This document shows, piece after piece, positions 20,912 to 30,841 of a stretch of DNA of 64,000 nucleotides. The notes beneath the pieces were generated by a model that was not told the DNA's origin, did not search any database, and worked only from the letters and a program-made list of their open reading frames with translations. This DNA is from Scalesia atractyloides. Lineage: Eukaryota; Streptophyta; Magnoliopsida; Asterales; Asteraceae. The position numbers and the translations under genes are program-made. The number at the start of each line of letters is the position of its first letter. Position 1 is the first letter of the stretch. The DNA is taken from assembly GCA_947069175.1 (NCBI GenBank), contig CAMTDV010000017.1, positions 53,019,137-53,083,136 of the forward strand. Reading direction: 5' to 3'.

Positions 20912-21354
20912 ATATCGTCTTCGTCTTGACCAGTCTTCAAAGCTCTATCTTTGTCTAACACGTCCAAAGAAATTCTTGATTGGTTTCTTTCCACGTTCTT
21001 GCGACGGAATCGGCATGAATTGAAAACGTCTGAGTCTCGCCTCCCTACCCATATCATGAATATGTTCTATTCACCTTTCTTCCTTCGAAAACTCTTTGCG
21101 CTCAAGTTCCCTCCAACTGGATTCCCACATTCTTTCAGAATTAACACCATGTGCGTAACAAACATTCACGATCCTCTGATACCGCATCGCTTGTTCTTTC
21201 TCACGCTCCTCAAAACATATCTTATGAAGAATAAACATTTAATATCCTCCTTCGAGCAATTTACTAGCCACATCGGGTCTAGTATGCGAATCGTCCTCCA
21301 TAACCCTCTCAATCCTTCTGTTTGAAACATTTCAATTCTTTCTTTAGTGATATC

Positions 21355-23230
21355 CAGATGATATTTCAAATCTCAATACTATCACTGCTTCACATGTTGT
21401 AGGATCAACCTGCCACCATTTAAACAACGGATAGAAATCTTGTTCAATCGGCATTAGGGGCATGCTTCTCATTGCTCTTGGACGCTTCATAATCAATGTA
21501 ATATCCTTTTAACCAGTCTTTTTGTTCGTTTTGATTTAGCGCTTTGGAATGAACGGTTTCCAGTACTTGAACCCTTGCGTCACTTCAAATTTGATCATCT
21601 TCCACAATAACTGATCAATAAACTTCATATGATAAGTAACATTTCTCGTCTTCACTAACTCCTCTACATCCCAGTATGGAAGTGTTTTGAAATCTGCCAT
21701 GTATCGGAAGTATTGAACTCCAACCTCTCTTTTGATGGCATAAACATTAAGTTCTTTCAACCAACCCCTACTAAGTATGTCTCCCAATGATATATCAGCA
21801 TCTCTGGTAAAGAATGCTAATGGTCTTCGAAACTTTCGTTCTCTTGGCATTTCTTTGAACCAGGACTTCTTTGCTTGTGCAATCTTTTCTTTTGTCATTG
21901 GTTTTGGCACTTTACCTTCACGTACAGACTCAGAAATCTTTTCTTTTAGCAGATCTTCATTTAACTACTCATACATCTCTTCAAAAGTTGGAAAATTATC
22001 TGTATTCTGACCAACATACTTTTCAGCTTCATCCTTTTCATCATCTGACGATCAATCTTCAATAATCACTTTGTTGTAATTGTCAGCATCAGACCTTCTT
22101 TTGTAACATTATTCGTTTGGTTCGAAAGTATTAATGTTCACCACATCTTCTTCGAAATCGAAGTCAAATGTTTCAGCATCAACGTTGAGCAGCTTTGCTA
22201 GATCTTCTTTCGAATAATTGTGAACAAATTCACATTCCTCAACGTTATGTTCTAACATCAGTATCATTGGCTTTGTTGGTATAGCAGCAACGGGATTTGC
22301 AGTAACCACATCTGTCATATCAACGTCTGTTTGCCCCGTCTGCTCTTTCTGCTCCCCCTGACTTTGATCTTCCATTCTGTTTGTATCATCATTAAGCAAC
22401 GAAGAAAAATCAAAATCATCAGAAACTTTGGCATCTATAACTTTCAGACCAACTCCTCCCTGATCATCATCGTTTCCATCATCGTTATCAGATTCGTCTT
22501 TAGTATCATCAACTGGTTCATCATCATCTTTATCTTCAGCTTCTTCATCGTCTTTTTGTTCAGTTTCTGTCTCTGGTGCAATAACAGACTCAGAAGCTTT
22601 CGCAGATTCAACTATAGACTCTGTAATCTCAGGCATACTTTCAACAACATGTTTACCCTTCCCCTGTTCTGCCAATTCTTTCTTTGCTTTTTCTTTAGCC
22701 TCTTGCAGATCAATTCGAGCATATTCTGCAGCAAAATCAATACCCAGACTATTAGATAATACTTTCTGTAGTCTGCTGAATCTTCTATCATTCAAGTATC
22801 GTTCAGATCTTAATTCTACAATCTCTTTTTGTAGCCTTTCATTTGTGTCCTGCAGACTTCCAATTAGGGCTTTCAAATAACCTCTATCACCTTCCAAGAA
22901 TTTGACTTTATCATTCAAAATCTCCTTTTCAACTTCACCTTGCTTCCCCAGCTTTTCTAGCACTGCTTTCTCAGCTTCATTCTTTGCAACCTTGTCTTCC
23001 AGAATTTTAACTCGCTTTTCTAATTCATCAACGTCTAATTCTAGGAAGAAATCGTTCAGATCTTGAAGATTTATAGGCTCGTCAGAAATGTTTCCAAACA
23101 ACTTTGACTTCGGAGTAGTCTTAGGTGTAGACTTAGGCGTACTCCTTGGTGTATGAACATCTTTCGGAATAGAGCTTTCAGGTTGAGAAGACATTGGTGG
23201 ATCTTGAGAAGTCGGAAGCCATCTAATCAT
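21355..23230 (-). pseudogene. Accessory coiled-coil ORF of a copia element, five in-frame stops
   Basis: One reading frame runs from 23230 to about 21355 (about 625 codons) without any frameshift, interrupted only by stops at 22109, about 22052, about 21967, about 21538 and about 21511. The first block has a Ser/Pro/Thr-rich start (STPKSTPKTTPKSK) and a long charged coiled coil (about residues 55-195, for example VDELEKRVKILEDKVAKNEAEK). A very acidic stretch (about 225-260) and a second conserved block (LKELNVYAIKREVGVQYF, YWDVEELV) follow. It lies between the RT side and the 3' polypurine tract/LTR, the position of env-like or additional ORFs in SIRE-type copia elements. Function unknown. 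Confidence 0.65.
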
Positions 23231-23615
23231 TATACAAATTTATGTGGACGATATCATCTTTGGTTCAACGGATGATAGTCTTTGCAAAGAATTCGAGAAA
23301 TGAAGAAGAAGTTCGAAATGTCTTCTATGGGCGAAATGAAATTCTTCCTTGGGTTACAAGTTGATGAGTTACCAGACGGCATATTCATTCATCAAACCAA
23401 ATATGTTCATGATATTCTGAAGAAGTTTGAAATGGATAGCTCGAAGCGCTTTCTACTCCTCTGGCGCTGAATCACGGAATTTGCATCGACAAAACAGGAA
23501 CCAAAGTGGATGATACGCTCTATCGGTCGATGATAGGATCTCTTATGTATCTGACGGCATCTCGCCCAAATATCATGTATCCTACCTGTCTTTGCGCAAG
23601 ATATCAATCCAGTCC
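23231..23615 (+). pseudogene. copia reverse-transcriptase fragment, inverted relative to its neighbour
   Basis: Starts exactly at IQIYVDDIIFGSTDDSLC and continues with KKKFEMSSMGEMKFFLGLQVDELPDGIFIHQTKYVHDIL. After a frame break near 23450 it goes on to YRSMIGSLMYLTASRPNIMYPTCLCARYQSS. It is a slice from the middle of RVT_2, opposite in direction to the accessory ORF that it abuts. Confidence 0.85.
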
Positions 23616-24354
23616 TTGAGTGTCTCACATGCAGATAGTCAATATTAACAAATGAAAAGTGCGTGAAGAATAAGGTATATTAATCAACGTTACCAACGTC
23701 TTAAAATTTAAATACTTATAAACTATAAGACTAACAAAAGAAAGTTGATCATATTCATTACATGATAAATAAATAAAAAATACTAAAATGTAAGATAAAT
23801 TATGTCAAATACAATAAAGAATAAAGTGTCAAATACAATAAAGTGTTTATTTACAAAATTGACATGTCTTGTTAGGTTACTCACGGGATTGGACCATTTA
23901 AATGGTAAATACATCAAATGTAAGATAAAAAGACTATTTATAACCACCCAAACATCATATGTACAATTGAGTTTTAAAAAAAAATATATTTTCTGAACCC
24001 GTGAGTATTCATAGGCGATAACCTAGTTTCATATGAAGTAGTTGTTTTTGATGTTGTGATTTTTTTTTAAATTTTTATTGGCTTGAAAAAAACATTGTAA
24101 TTAGTTTCTCCAGCTGTAGAAATTAAAATGTTACACATTTTCAAATTTACTATACTATATTGATTGCACATTTTTTTAAAACTTTTTGGTCCTTCGACTC
24201 ATCTATACATCACTCAAAAGTTGTGAGGAAAAGGAGATAAAAATAAATTGCATAGAGATAATTGTGGTTGTTCCTTTTGTGTTATTATCTTCGTTTGGTT
24301 TTTAATATATACTAGTGGGATTTTCGCGTCCTTCGCTGTGGGTCTTGGGTCATT
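23616..24354. other. AT-rich non-coding stretch
   Basis: No ORF or element edge could be supported. There are short direct repeats such as TCAAATACAATAAAG at about 23803 and 23829. Confidence 0.4.
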
Positions 24355-24454
24355 ATCAGTTTTAGTTCAATACAGTACCAGTACGATACCAGCACTCGGC
24401 ATATCAATCGGCACGTGTTTTACAACGATTGAAAATTATAAAAACGAATACCCG

Positions 24455-25060
24455 TACTGGTACCGTGTTGTTTGGTCGGTATCGGTCCGTTACGATATTG
24501 GTATCATACAGGCACTCGATATTACGATACCAAAATATGCTTTGTTGCGAATTTTATACCGCCACTTCGAGAAAAAATTAATAAAACGAATAAGGTACCG
24601 TTACCGATGTTTGGTCGGTATATGTTCGGTTTGTGGTGATAAAAATTCAACTATATATAACCTGTTCAGTCGTTTGAATATAACTTTTATTGAATCGTAC
24701 ATAATAATAAGCACATGGTGCCGTTAATAAAAAAAAGTATACAAATGTTATGTGGTATCGGTACTGATGTCGGTCTGTTATGATATTGGTATCATATAGG
24801 CACTCGATATTACGATAGCAAAATATGCTTTGTTGCGAATTTTATACCGCTACTTCGAGAAAAATTTAATAAAACGAATAATATACAGTTACCGATGTTT
24901 GGTCGGTATATGTTGGGTTTGTGGTGATAAAAAATCGACTATATATAACCTGTTCAGTCGTTTGAATAGAAATTTTATCGAATCGCACATAATAATAAGC
25001 ACATGATGCCGTTAATAATAAAAAAGGTATACAAATGTTATGTGGTATCGGTACTGATGT
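24455..25060. repeat. 288-bp tandem repeat, just over two copies
   Basis: GATATTGGTATCATA(C/T)AGGC occurs at 24494 and 24782 and the following 260 bases match closely, with a third start (GTATCGGTACTGATG) at about 25045. The unit is rich in GGTATCGGTACCG-type motifs, which also flank it (24370-24410). The 159-codon ORF across copy one is not credible as a gene. Confidence 0.8.
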
Positions 25061-25124
25061 TGTTCAGACAGTATCGGTAACATTAAAAAAGGAAAATCAT
25101 TAAAAGGTAAAAATTAAAGAAATA

Positions 25125-25832
25125 TGTTTAAAGCTAAAAGTAAATGTTGACCTACAGAAGAACATATTATATCTAAAAGCCAAAACATGACTCTCAGATC
25201 AAGAAATAAACAGCCAATGAAGCAATTCTTTCCTCAAAGATATTGAATAGAACACCTATTCAGAACATATGTTCACAAGGTTAGCTAACATCTATTGAAG
25301 ACTTGGAAACGTTGTTCAAGAGTATAACAATTGTTGAAGGCTAACATATGTGGAAGAACAAAGCCCTGATCAAGCAAAGATCGGATAAATAAGACCAAAC
25401 ATCTATTAGGCCAAACAGATGTTTAGACAACTGCATCAGAAGATAGCTTAGACACTGTTTATTCAATGTAATTGTACTTTATTTCGACAACGTTTAGATA
25501 GCATAGAACAGATGATAAGACTATTCTTTTCTGTTAGGAATGTTAGATGTCACTATCAGGATGATGTCAGCTGACATCATGAACAAAGCTTTAATACTTG
25601 TATAAATAGATCACACCTGTTAGTGATCTATTTATCACTTCACACACACATTCTCTTTTGTATGAATAGCTCAGGTGAGTGATCCTGCTGAGGGGGATAT
25701 TATAAAATCATTACTGTAAAACTTTTGAATATATGGATCATTAGAAAACAGTTTATGATAATGTCTCTCTGCTTGTGAATTTTATTGTGATAATCAATAT
25801 TTATTTGCAAATATCAAACTCAGATCCTAACA
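25125..25832 (+). mobile_element. Probable solo copia LTR
   Basis: The right end GATCCTAACA at 25832 is clear. A TATA-like TTGTATAAATAGATC (about 25600) and CAGGTGAGTGATCC leader lie within. The left end is uncertain (25125, 25146 or 25532 all begin TGTT). The 5-base flanks AAATA and ATATA differ at one position for the 25125 choice. Confidence 0.5.
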
Positions 25833-26840
25833 ATATAATAATAATAATAATCTATCGTAATATTGAAATGAAAAATATGAAAAAACTACATATATTATTA
25901 TAAACATCAAATTACTTTTCATGAGCACTTTCCAATTATACACACAATATATAGGATCTGGCTTAGGAGAAAACCATGCCCAGTTGCAAGAACCATAAGA
26001 ACCATTGTGGACAAATGTGAGGATGTCACATCATTTGTATATGTGTGTATTATGCAAGGTATTATGGTAAATTAACATCTACATTATTGGGTTTTCCTAA
26101 TCTAATTAAGCAGCAATGTGTTTTTCTATTGTGCATATCAACAATTCCAATATACAATTTGTTATTGCACTTGGTGTGATAAGTGTAGTCTCTCAAAGCT
26201 CAGGGGTCTTTTATCTATATCTTGTAAAGTACATCTTGTCTGAATTTAGATGTTATTCCGAGTTTATGATTGTGTCGGGATTAGGGTATAGACCTAACCC
26301 GAGTTTAGATATGTTCCGAGTTTATGTATTCCGGACTTGGGTATGTAGTTCCCAAGTCCGGGTTTAAGTTAAACTATTTATCCGGACTTACCTTGTGTTA
26401 GGTAGTCCGAGTTTATGTTTGTATTGGGCCTTGGGCCTTGTTTGATTATTTGGACAAGTGTGTCTGGATTTATCTTGTATATAACATTGAGTGGTAATGA
26501 CAAGATAACAGTTTCTTTTGTGGAAAGTTTGTGCAGCAAGAAAACCCTAATCATTAGTGTGTGTGTTTGTCTGGCGGCTACTGTGTGTGTGACGTCATTT
26601 ATCTTCTACATCAAAGAATACTCTATGTATTCTTTGATTTTTCTCATAAATCTTGTTTCTAGATACATTATCCTACAATGGTGATTGCTAGGTGGATTCC
26701 GTACACCTAGTGATTGTATTCGTGAGTGAGATCCTTGGATACACTGGCCTTACACAATTTCCCCTCCCATTTCCCATTATATACATTCTCTTCTTTTCTC
26801 TTCCATTCACTGACACCACCCCTTCCATCAACACACAACT
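25833..26840. other. Unclassified repeat-like sequence
   Basis: Contains several copies of CCGAGTTTATG and CCGGACTT(G/A) words (26250-26420) and a promoter-like lead into the next pseudogene. Probably another LTR or a 5' region of the FAR1-type unit. No edges could be defined. Confidence 0.35.
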
Positions 26841-26844
26841 GACA

Positions 26845-28545
26845 CCATGTCTTAGAGCTCACCCAATGTCGGTGATGGTGATCTCAGGTCTTCATCAGTT
26901 GGTTGGTACATCAGTAGAGGATTTGATATCAGAGCACGCTCGAAGACTTGGTACTATTCAAATATCCCTTGAAGCACCTCCTCCGTTGAATGTTGAATAT
27001 GGCTCATCTTCGGTCTCCTTCAAAACTCCAACAAACCCAGGGATGCAAGTCAATGAGAACGGTAATATCTCTTTCCGTCAAGCATCGTTTTTTGTATAAT
27101 TCCTTTGTGATTTTTTTGAAGTTTTGCTCGTAAAAAGCCCTAGATGGTGAACTTAGTTAAACAGATTTACTCGTGAATGTTGTTATGTTTGTCATTTTTG
27201 TTGTAAAAACCCTAGATGGACAACTTAGGTTAGCAGTTCTACTCGTGAATGTTGATGTGATTTTTAGTGGTCGAGTTTGCTGAGATTGTTAAGGGTGGCA
27301 TTTTTCAACCACTACTAATCTGTTTTAAGGGTATCCTTTTAGAGGGATAGACACCACTATGTGTTTGTTTAGGCTTACAAACTATAGTAAGACATGTTTT
27401 TGCATTTTTTGTATATGAGACACATAAAATAAAACATCTTTGTTGAGATGCAAAAAGAAAAAGTTGCATGCAATTTGCCAGTTTTAGTCGTTACAAAGGC
27501 ATACGTTTAGAATATACACCGATCTTTATGTTCTTTCATCTTTTTGGTTTTTGGCATGTAGATCGGGGCTAGCAAGGCGAAGAGGAATGCCCGTACAGGT
27601 TCACCCCAATGGCACCCATTACTGACCCCGTATGCCCCACCCCACCTTAAGCCACAACTGACGGCTATGTTCCAGCAATGGAAGGACATGGTTGAGATGT
27701 ATGATATGTATGCTAAGAAGTGCGGGTTTTTTTATTAGGATGGGAACCGTTAAGAGGAAGCATGGAGCAATCACGCATCGTTACATTTTGTGCTCCAATC
27801 ATGGAAAACCACAACTGAAAAGGAAGTTCGACACGCTGGATGAATCTTCATTAAAGATTAGGTAGTCCACGTTTCGGGTTTGCGACTGCAAAACATGTAT
27901 CTGTGTCAAGTTTGATCTGCCCTCGGATACGTGGGTGTTGTATCACTTTGAAGAACATCACAACAATACGATGGTTCCATTGTATAACAGAGATCTTACC
28001 AAAAAAGGTCGGAGACTAGATTTTTCATCTAAAAAAATCATCCACTGAGTTAGCGTTAACAATGTTCGACTCTCGGTGGCCCACAAACTCTAAGTAAGTT
28101 TAAAGCACGGGCATCACAATGTGAAGGACATGGCAGATGATTACAAGATTTTTTCATGGAGTCTTTGCATGTTCATCGACGATAGGGGTACGCAACTAGT
28201 TGTTGACAAGACGAAAGACCCGGTCGACCATTTACCTAACTACACTTCAAATATAGCCTGGAGAATGGGGAGCTATGCCACATGTTCTGGGTGGATGAGA
28301 TTGCTAAGGTCAACTAAAAAGCATTTGGTGATGTTATTGCGTTCAGTGCCATATACCAAACAAACAAGTAATTATACTCACCCATTTCCAGTATTTCAGC
28401 ATTTTATTGCCTCAACATCTATATTTTTAACTTTGTTAAGTAAATTGAAACGAACCGTAATTTTCTGCGTATCATACAGGTACAATCTTATTTTCGTCCC
28501 CTCGTTCCGCTTGATATTTTATGATAGCTGCTGAAATTATATCCT
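26845..28545 (+). pseudogene. FAR1-related (MULE-derived) DNA-binding protein pseudogene
   Basis: A probable first exon (26845-27062; ISEHARRLGTIQISLEAPPPLNVEYG) ends at a GT. After about 500 bases the FAR1 DNA-binding domain starts near 27561: GSPQWHP, PYAPPHLKPQLTAMFQQWKDMVEMYDMYAKKCGF. One T too many in a run at about 27729 shifts the frame, after which ITHRYILCSNHGKPQ, a TAG, and DCKTCICVKFDLPSDTWVLYHFEEHHN follow. Further on, NYTSNIAWRMGSYATCSGWM and the frame-shifted MFWVDEIAKVN, AFGDVIAF and YNLIFVPSF blocks match the start of the MULE-type transposase core. FAR1/FHY3 proteins are domesticated MULE transposases; this copy has several stops and is dead. Confidence 0.75.
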
Positions 28546-28744
28546 CATCATTCACGCTGATTTTCCAATTGATTTTTATCACATTGATAAAGAGGTTGAA
28601 ATCTTAGCAGTTAGTGTTCATATTGGTCCACTTGCCGATATGGAATCAGTTGGTCGGTAACCCTCCTCTTTACCAACAAGCCCAAAAAAGAGTTCTCGGA
28701 TTTGTAACATTAAAAATAAAAATATAAAATAAAAAGTCTATAAA

Positions 28745-29208
28745 AAACCTTACCAATTTGGGGATCCTCCGATACGTCGAGCCAAGCCCGTGCTAACGCG
28801 TACCCCTCGTCCGCGGTCCACATTTGCTTGTTTTTTTGCTTTCTGACCCTCGATATCTTTCTTCTTATGTGACACCCATTTGCCTCGTCGGCTTGGCTCT
28901 GGTTGTATCTCCGGTACATAATCGGGCCGGTCATGTGACGACCCATAACATTGTGACAAACTGTAACCTCCAGCGTTGAAGTTTGAATTAAAACCAAATT
29001 GATTTTGGTCCCATGAGATGGGTTGGTTCAAGAGGTTCATGAAACCGGTGTGGTTGTTGTCTAAAAAGTCGGCAAACCCGGCCCTAAAGGCGGTTGGTCG
29101 GGTGGGAACCGAAACAAAGGGTTGGTTTGGAACGTGACTTTGGTTCGGGTCTTGCTTCGAACCGTCGCTTGGACGAGGAGGAATGAAACGCGGGTTGTAG
29201 GGTTGCAT
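28745..29208 (-). pseudogene. Second Harbinger ORF1 copy, N-terminal part
   Basis: Begins MQPYNPRFIPPRPSDGSKQD at 29208, with a Pro/Asn-rich N-terminus and GFMNLLNQP. The Myb-like start is in another frame (KQMWTADEGYALARAWLDVSEDPQIG) and ends at GT, as at an exon end (about 28755). The frames switch near 28840. Same family as 10503-12049 but a different subfamily. Only the first exon remains. Confidence 0.7.
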
Positions 29209-29655
29209 TTTTTTGAAAGTGAAACTTTATTTTTTAAAACATCTAAGAGAGTGAAGAGAATGAGAGGTGAGATAATGGTATAAAAATATAAAGTGATTGG
29301 TTTATATAGGTTGCAAAAGTTAAAAAAAATAAATTCATTTTACCGTTCAATGGTAAAAAAGCAAAACCAATTCTAACTTCTACCCGTTATGGCTATCGTG
29401 AAAGAGAAACTTCCATCCCAAAGTGTCGAGGGGGGCGGTGTTCCTCGGCGCCATGGGGCACCATGCACCCTATCACGGGTGGATCACGATCCACTTCATA
29501 AGGACTGATGGCAGTTATTAATTAGAGAGAACTCATATAAATCTAGAAAGATGAAAAGAAATGGTTTAGAGATATGAAAAAATACAAAATACAGAGAAAG
29601 GAATGAGATACATTTATCTACCTTATTCTTAATCTTCTCATCTCTCGGGTTAGGT
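29209..29655. other. 5' flank and end of the Harbinger fragment, then spacer
   Basis: GC-rich end sequence GGCGCCATGGGGCACCATGC around 29448-29467 resembles the outer end of the element at 10.2-12.4 kb. The rest is AT-rich without features. Confidence 0.4.
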
Positions 29656-29659
29656 TTTC

Positions 29660-30568
29660 CAAAGTAGTGACCACACTAGTATCCAACATGACTTGGTGAA
29701 CACCTCGTGTAGACGAGGTGGTACTAGTGACAGGAATTGAATTCCTATTCACGGACCATTGTTCATACTCAGACGAGCAAAGCTCTCAAACATGTCATTG
29801 CATCAGCCACAGTTTACTTTCCCATAAGGTGGCGTCAAACCAAGCTCTGGTCTATTAAGTGAGACCATTGTAGAACTTCTCTAAAAGAGCCCAATTAGAT
29901 AAACCGTGTTGGGGGAAGTAAGTTTCAGAATCTTCCCCATGTAAGGTAATACGGCTCGTCAGGTTCCATCAGGAATGAATGGATTTGGTCTCTAAGCCTA
30001 GAAGATTTCGCAGGCGGGAAATATTTGTTCAAGAATCCTTCGCGTAGAGCTGCACATGTGGTAAAACTACCAGCAGGCTGAGAGTCGAGCCAAGTGACGG
30101 CCCTACCAGCTAAAGTGAATGGGAACAGCTAAAGGTATATTGTATCATTTGTGGCACCTTGGATCTTAAAGGTGCTACAGATTCGGGACATGCGGGCTAT
30201 GTGAGCAGTTGCGTCTTCGTTATCACGACCATGGAATTGGAATGTGTTGGTAAGTGGGGTCATGATGTATGAAGGAATTTGCCAAGTGTTTTCGTTTGTG
30301 ATGGCCGGAATGGTGACGGGCGGAATGGTAATGGGCAAATTCACACCAGTGAAGCCCTAGGTGCTTGCTGGTGGATGGCTCTACAGGCGTAGACCATTTG
30401 AGACGTGGGTGGGTGTATTAGGTGGTGCGAGTGGCATAGATAGTGGAGTAGAGTCGCAAGTGGCAGAAGATAAAATGAAGATGAAGAAGTACTAATCTCG
30501 ATATTTATATCTGAAAGCTTTGGAATAACAAGCTGTGGCGGCCGTCTTTGTGAACGCGTATGGATCAT
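29660..30568 (-). pseudogene. Athila/Tat-like gypsy gag, interrupted
   Basis: Starts with MIHTRSQRRPP at 30568, breaks frame around 30345, and then shows the core gag blocks: ITNENTWQIPSYIM, TNTFQFHGRDNEDATAHIARMSRICSTF, and, after a stop, LAGRAVTWLDSQPAGSF, NKYFPPAKSSRLRDQIHSFLMEPDEPY. The region to about 29660 continues the family C-terminal part (RGVHQVMLDTSV). Several stops. Gag forms the particle in which reverse transcription occurs; this copy cannot. Confidence 0.75.
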
Positions 30569-30700
30569 TCACTGCAAACACAGACACAAAACAAAGTAAA
30601 AAGACTCTAGACACGACTAAAAGAATCAAAACAAAACAAAAAGACAACTAGCAAAGATATAGCAATTAATATAATCAAAGCTAATAAACGCAATCGCCAA

Positions 30701-30722
30701 GAGTCCCCGGTAACGGTGCTAA
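30701..30722 (-). other. Primer-binding site, Athila type
   Basis: Minus strand reads TTAGCACCGTTACCGGGGAC immediately after the LTR end. This is a three-mismatch form of the TGGCGCCGTTGCCGGGGA-type site used by Athila/Tat elements. Confidence 0.65.
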
Positions 30723-30841
30723 AAACTTGATGTGCTCAAAGTGATCTAATTAAACTAACTAATCTTAACCTAAACTAGACACACTAAGTTTTAAATTTAT
30801 AAAAATAGACTCTCTAAAACCTAGACCACACAACCAGCACG

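Noticed and set aside
22331..22759. 142-codon plus-strand ORF
   Set aside because: Exact mirror of the acidic and coiled-coil part of the accessory ORF; Phe/Ile-rich nonsense.
24248..24727. 159-codon ORF
   Set aside because: Runs through a 288-bp tandem repeat and is not kept in the second copy.
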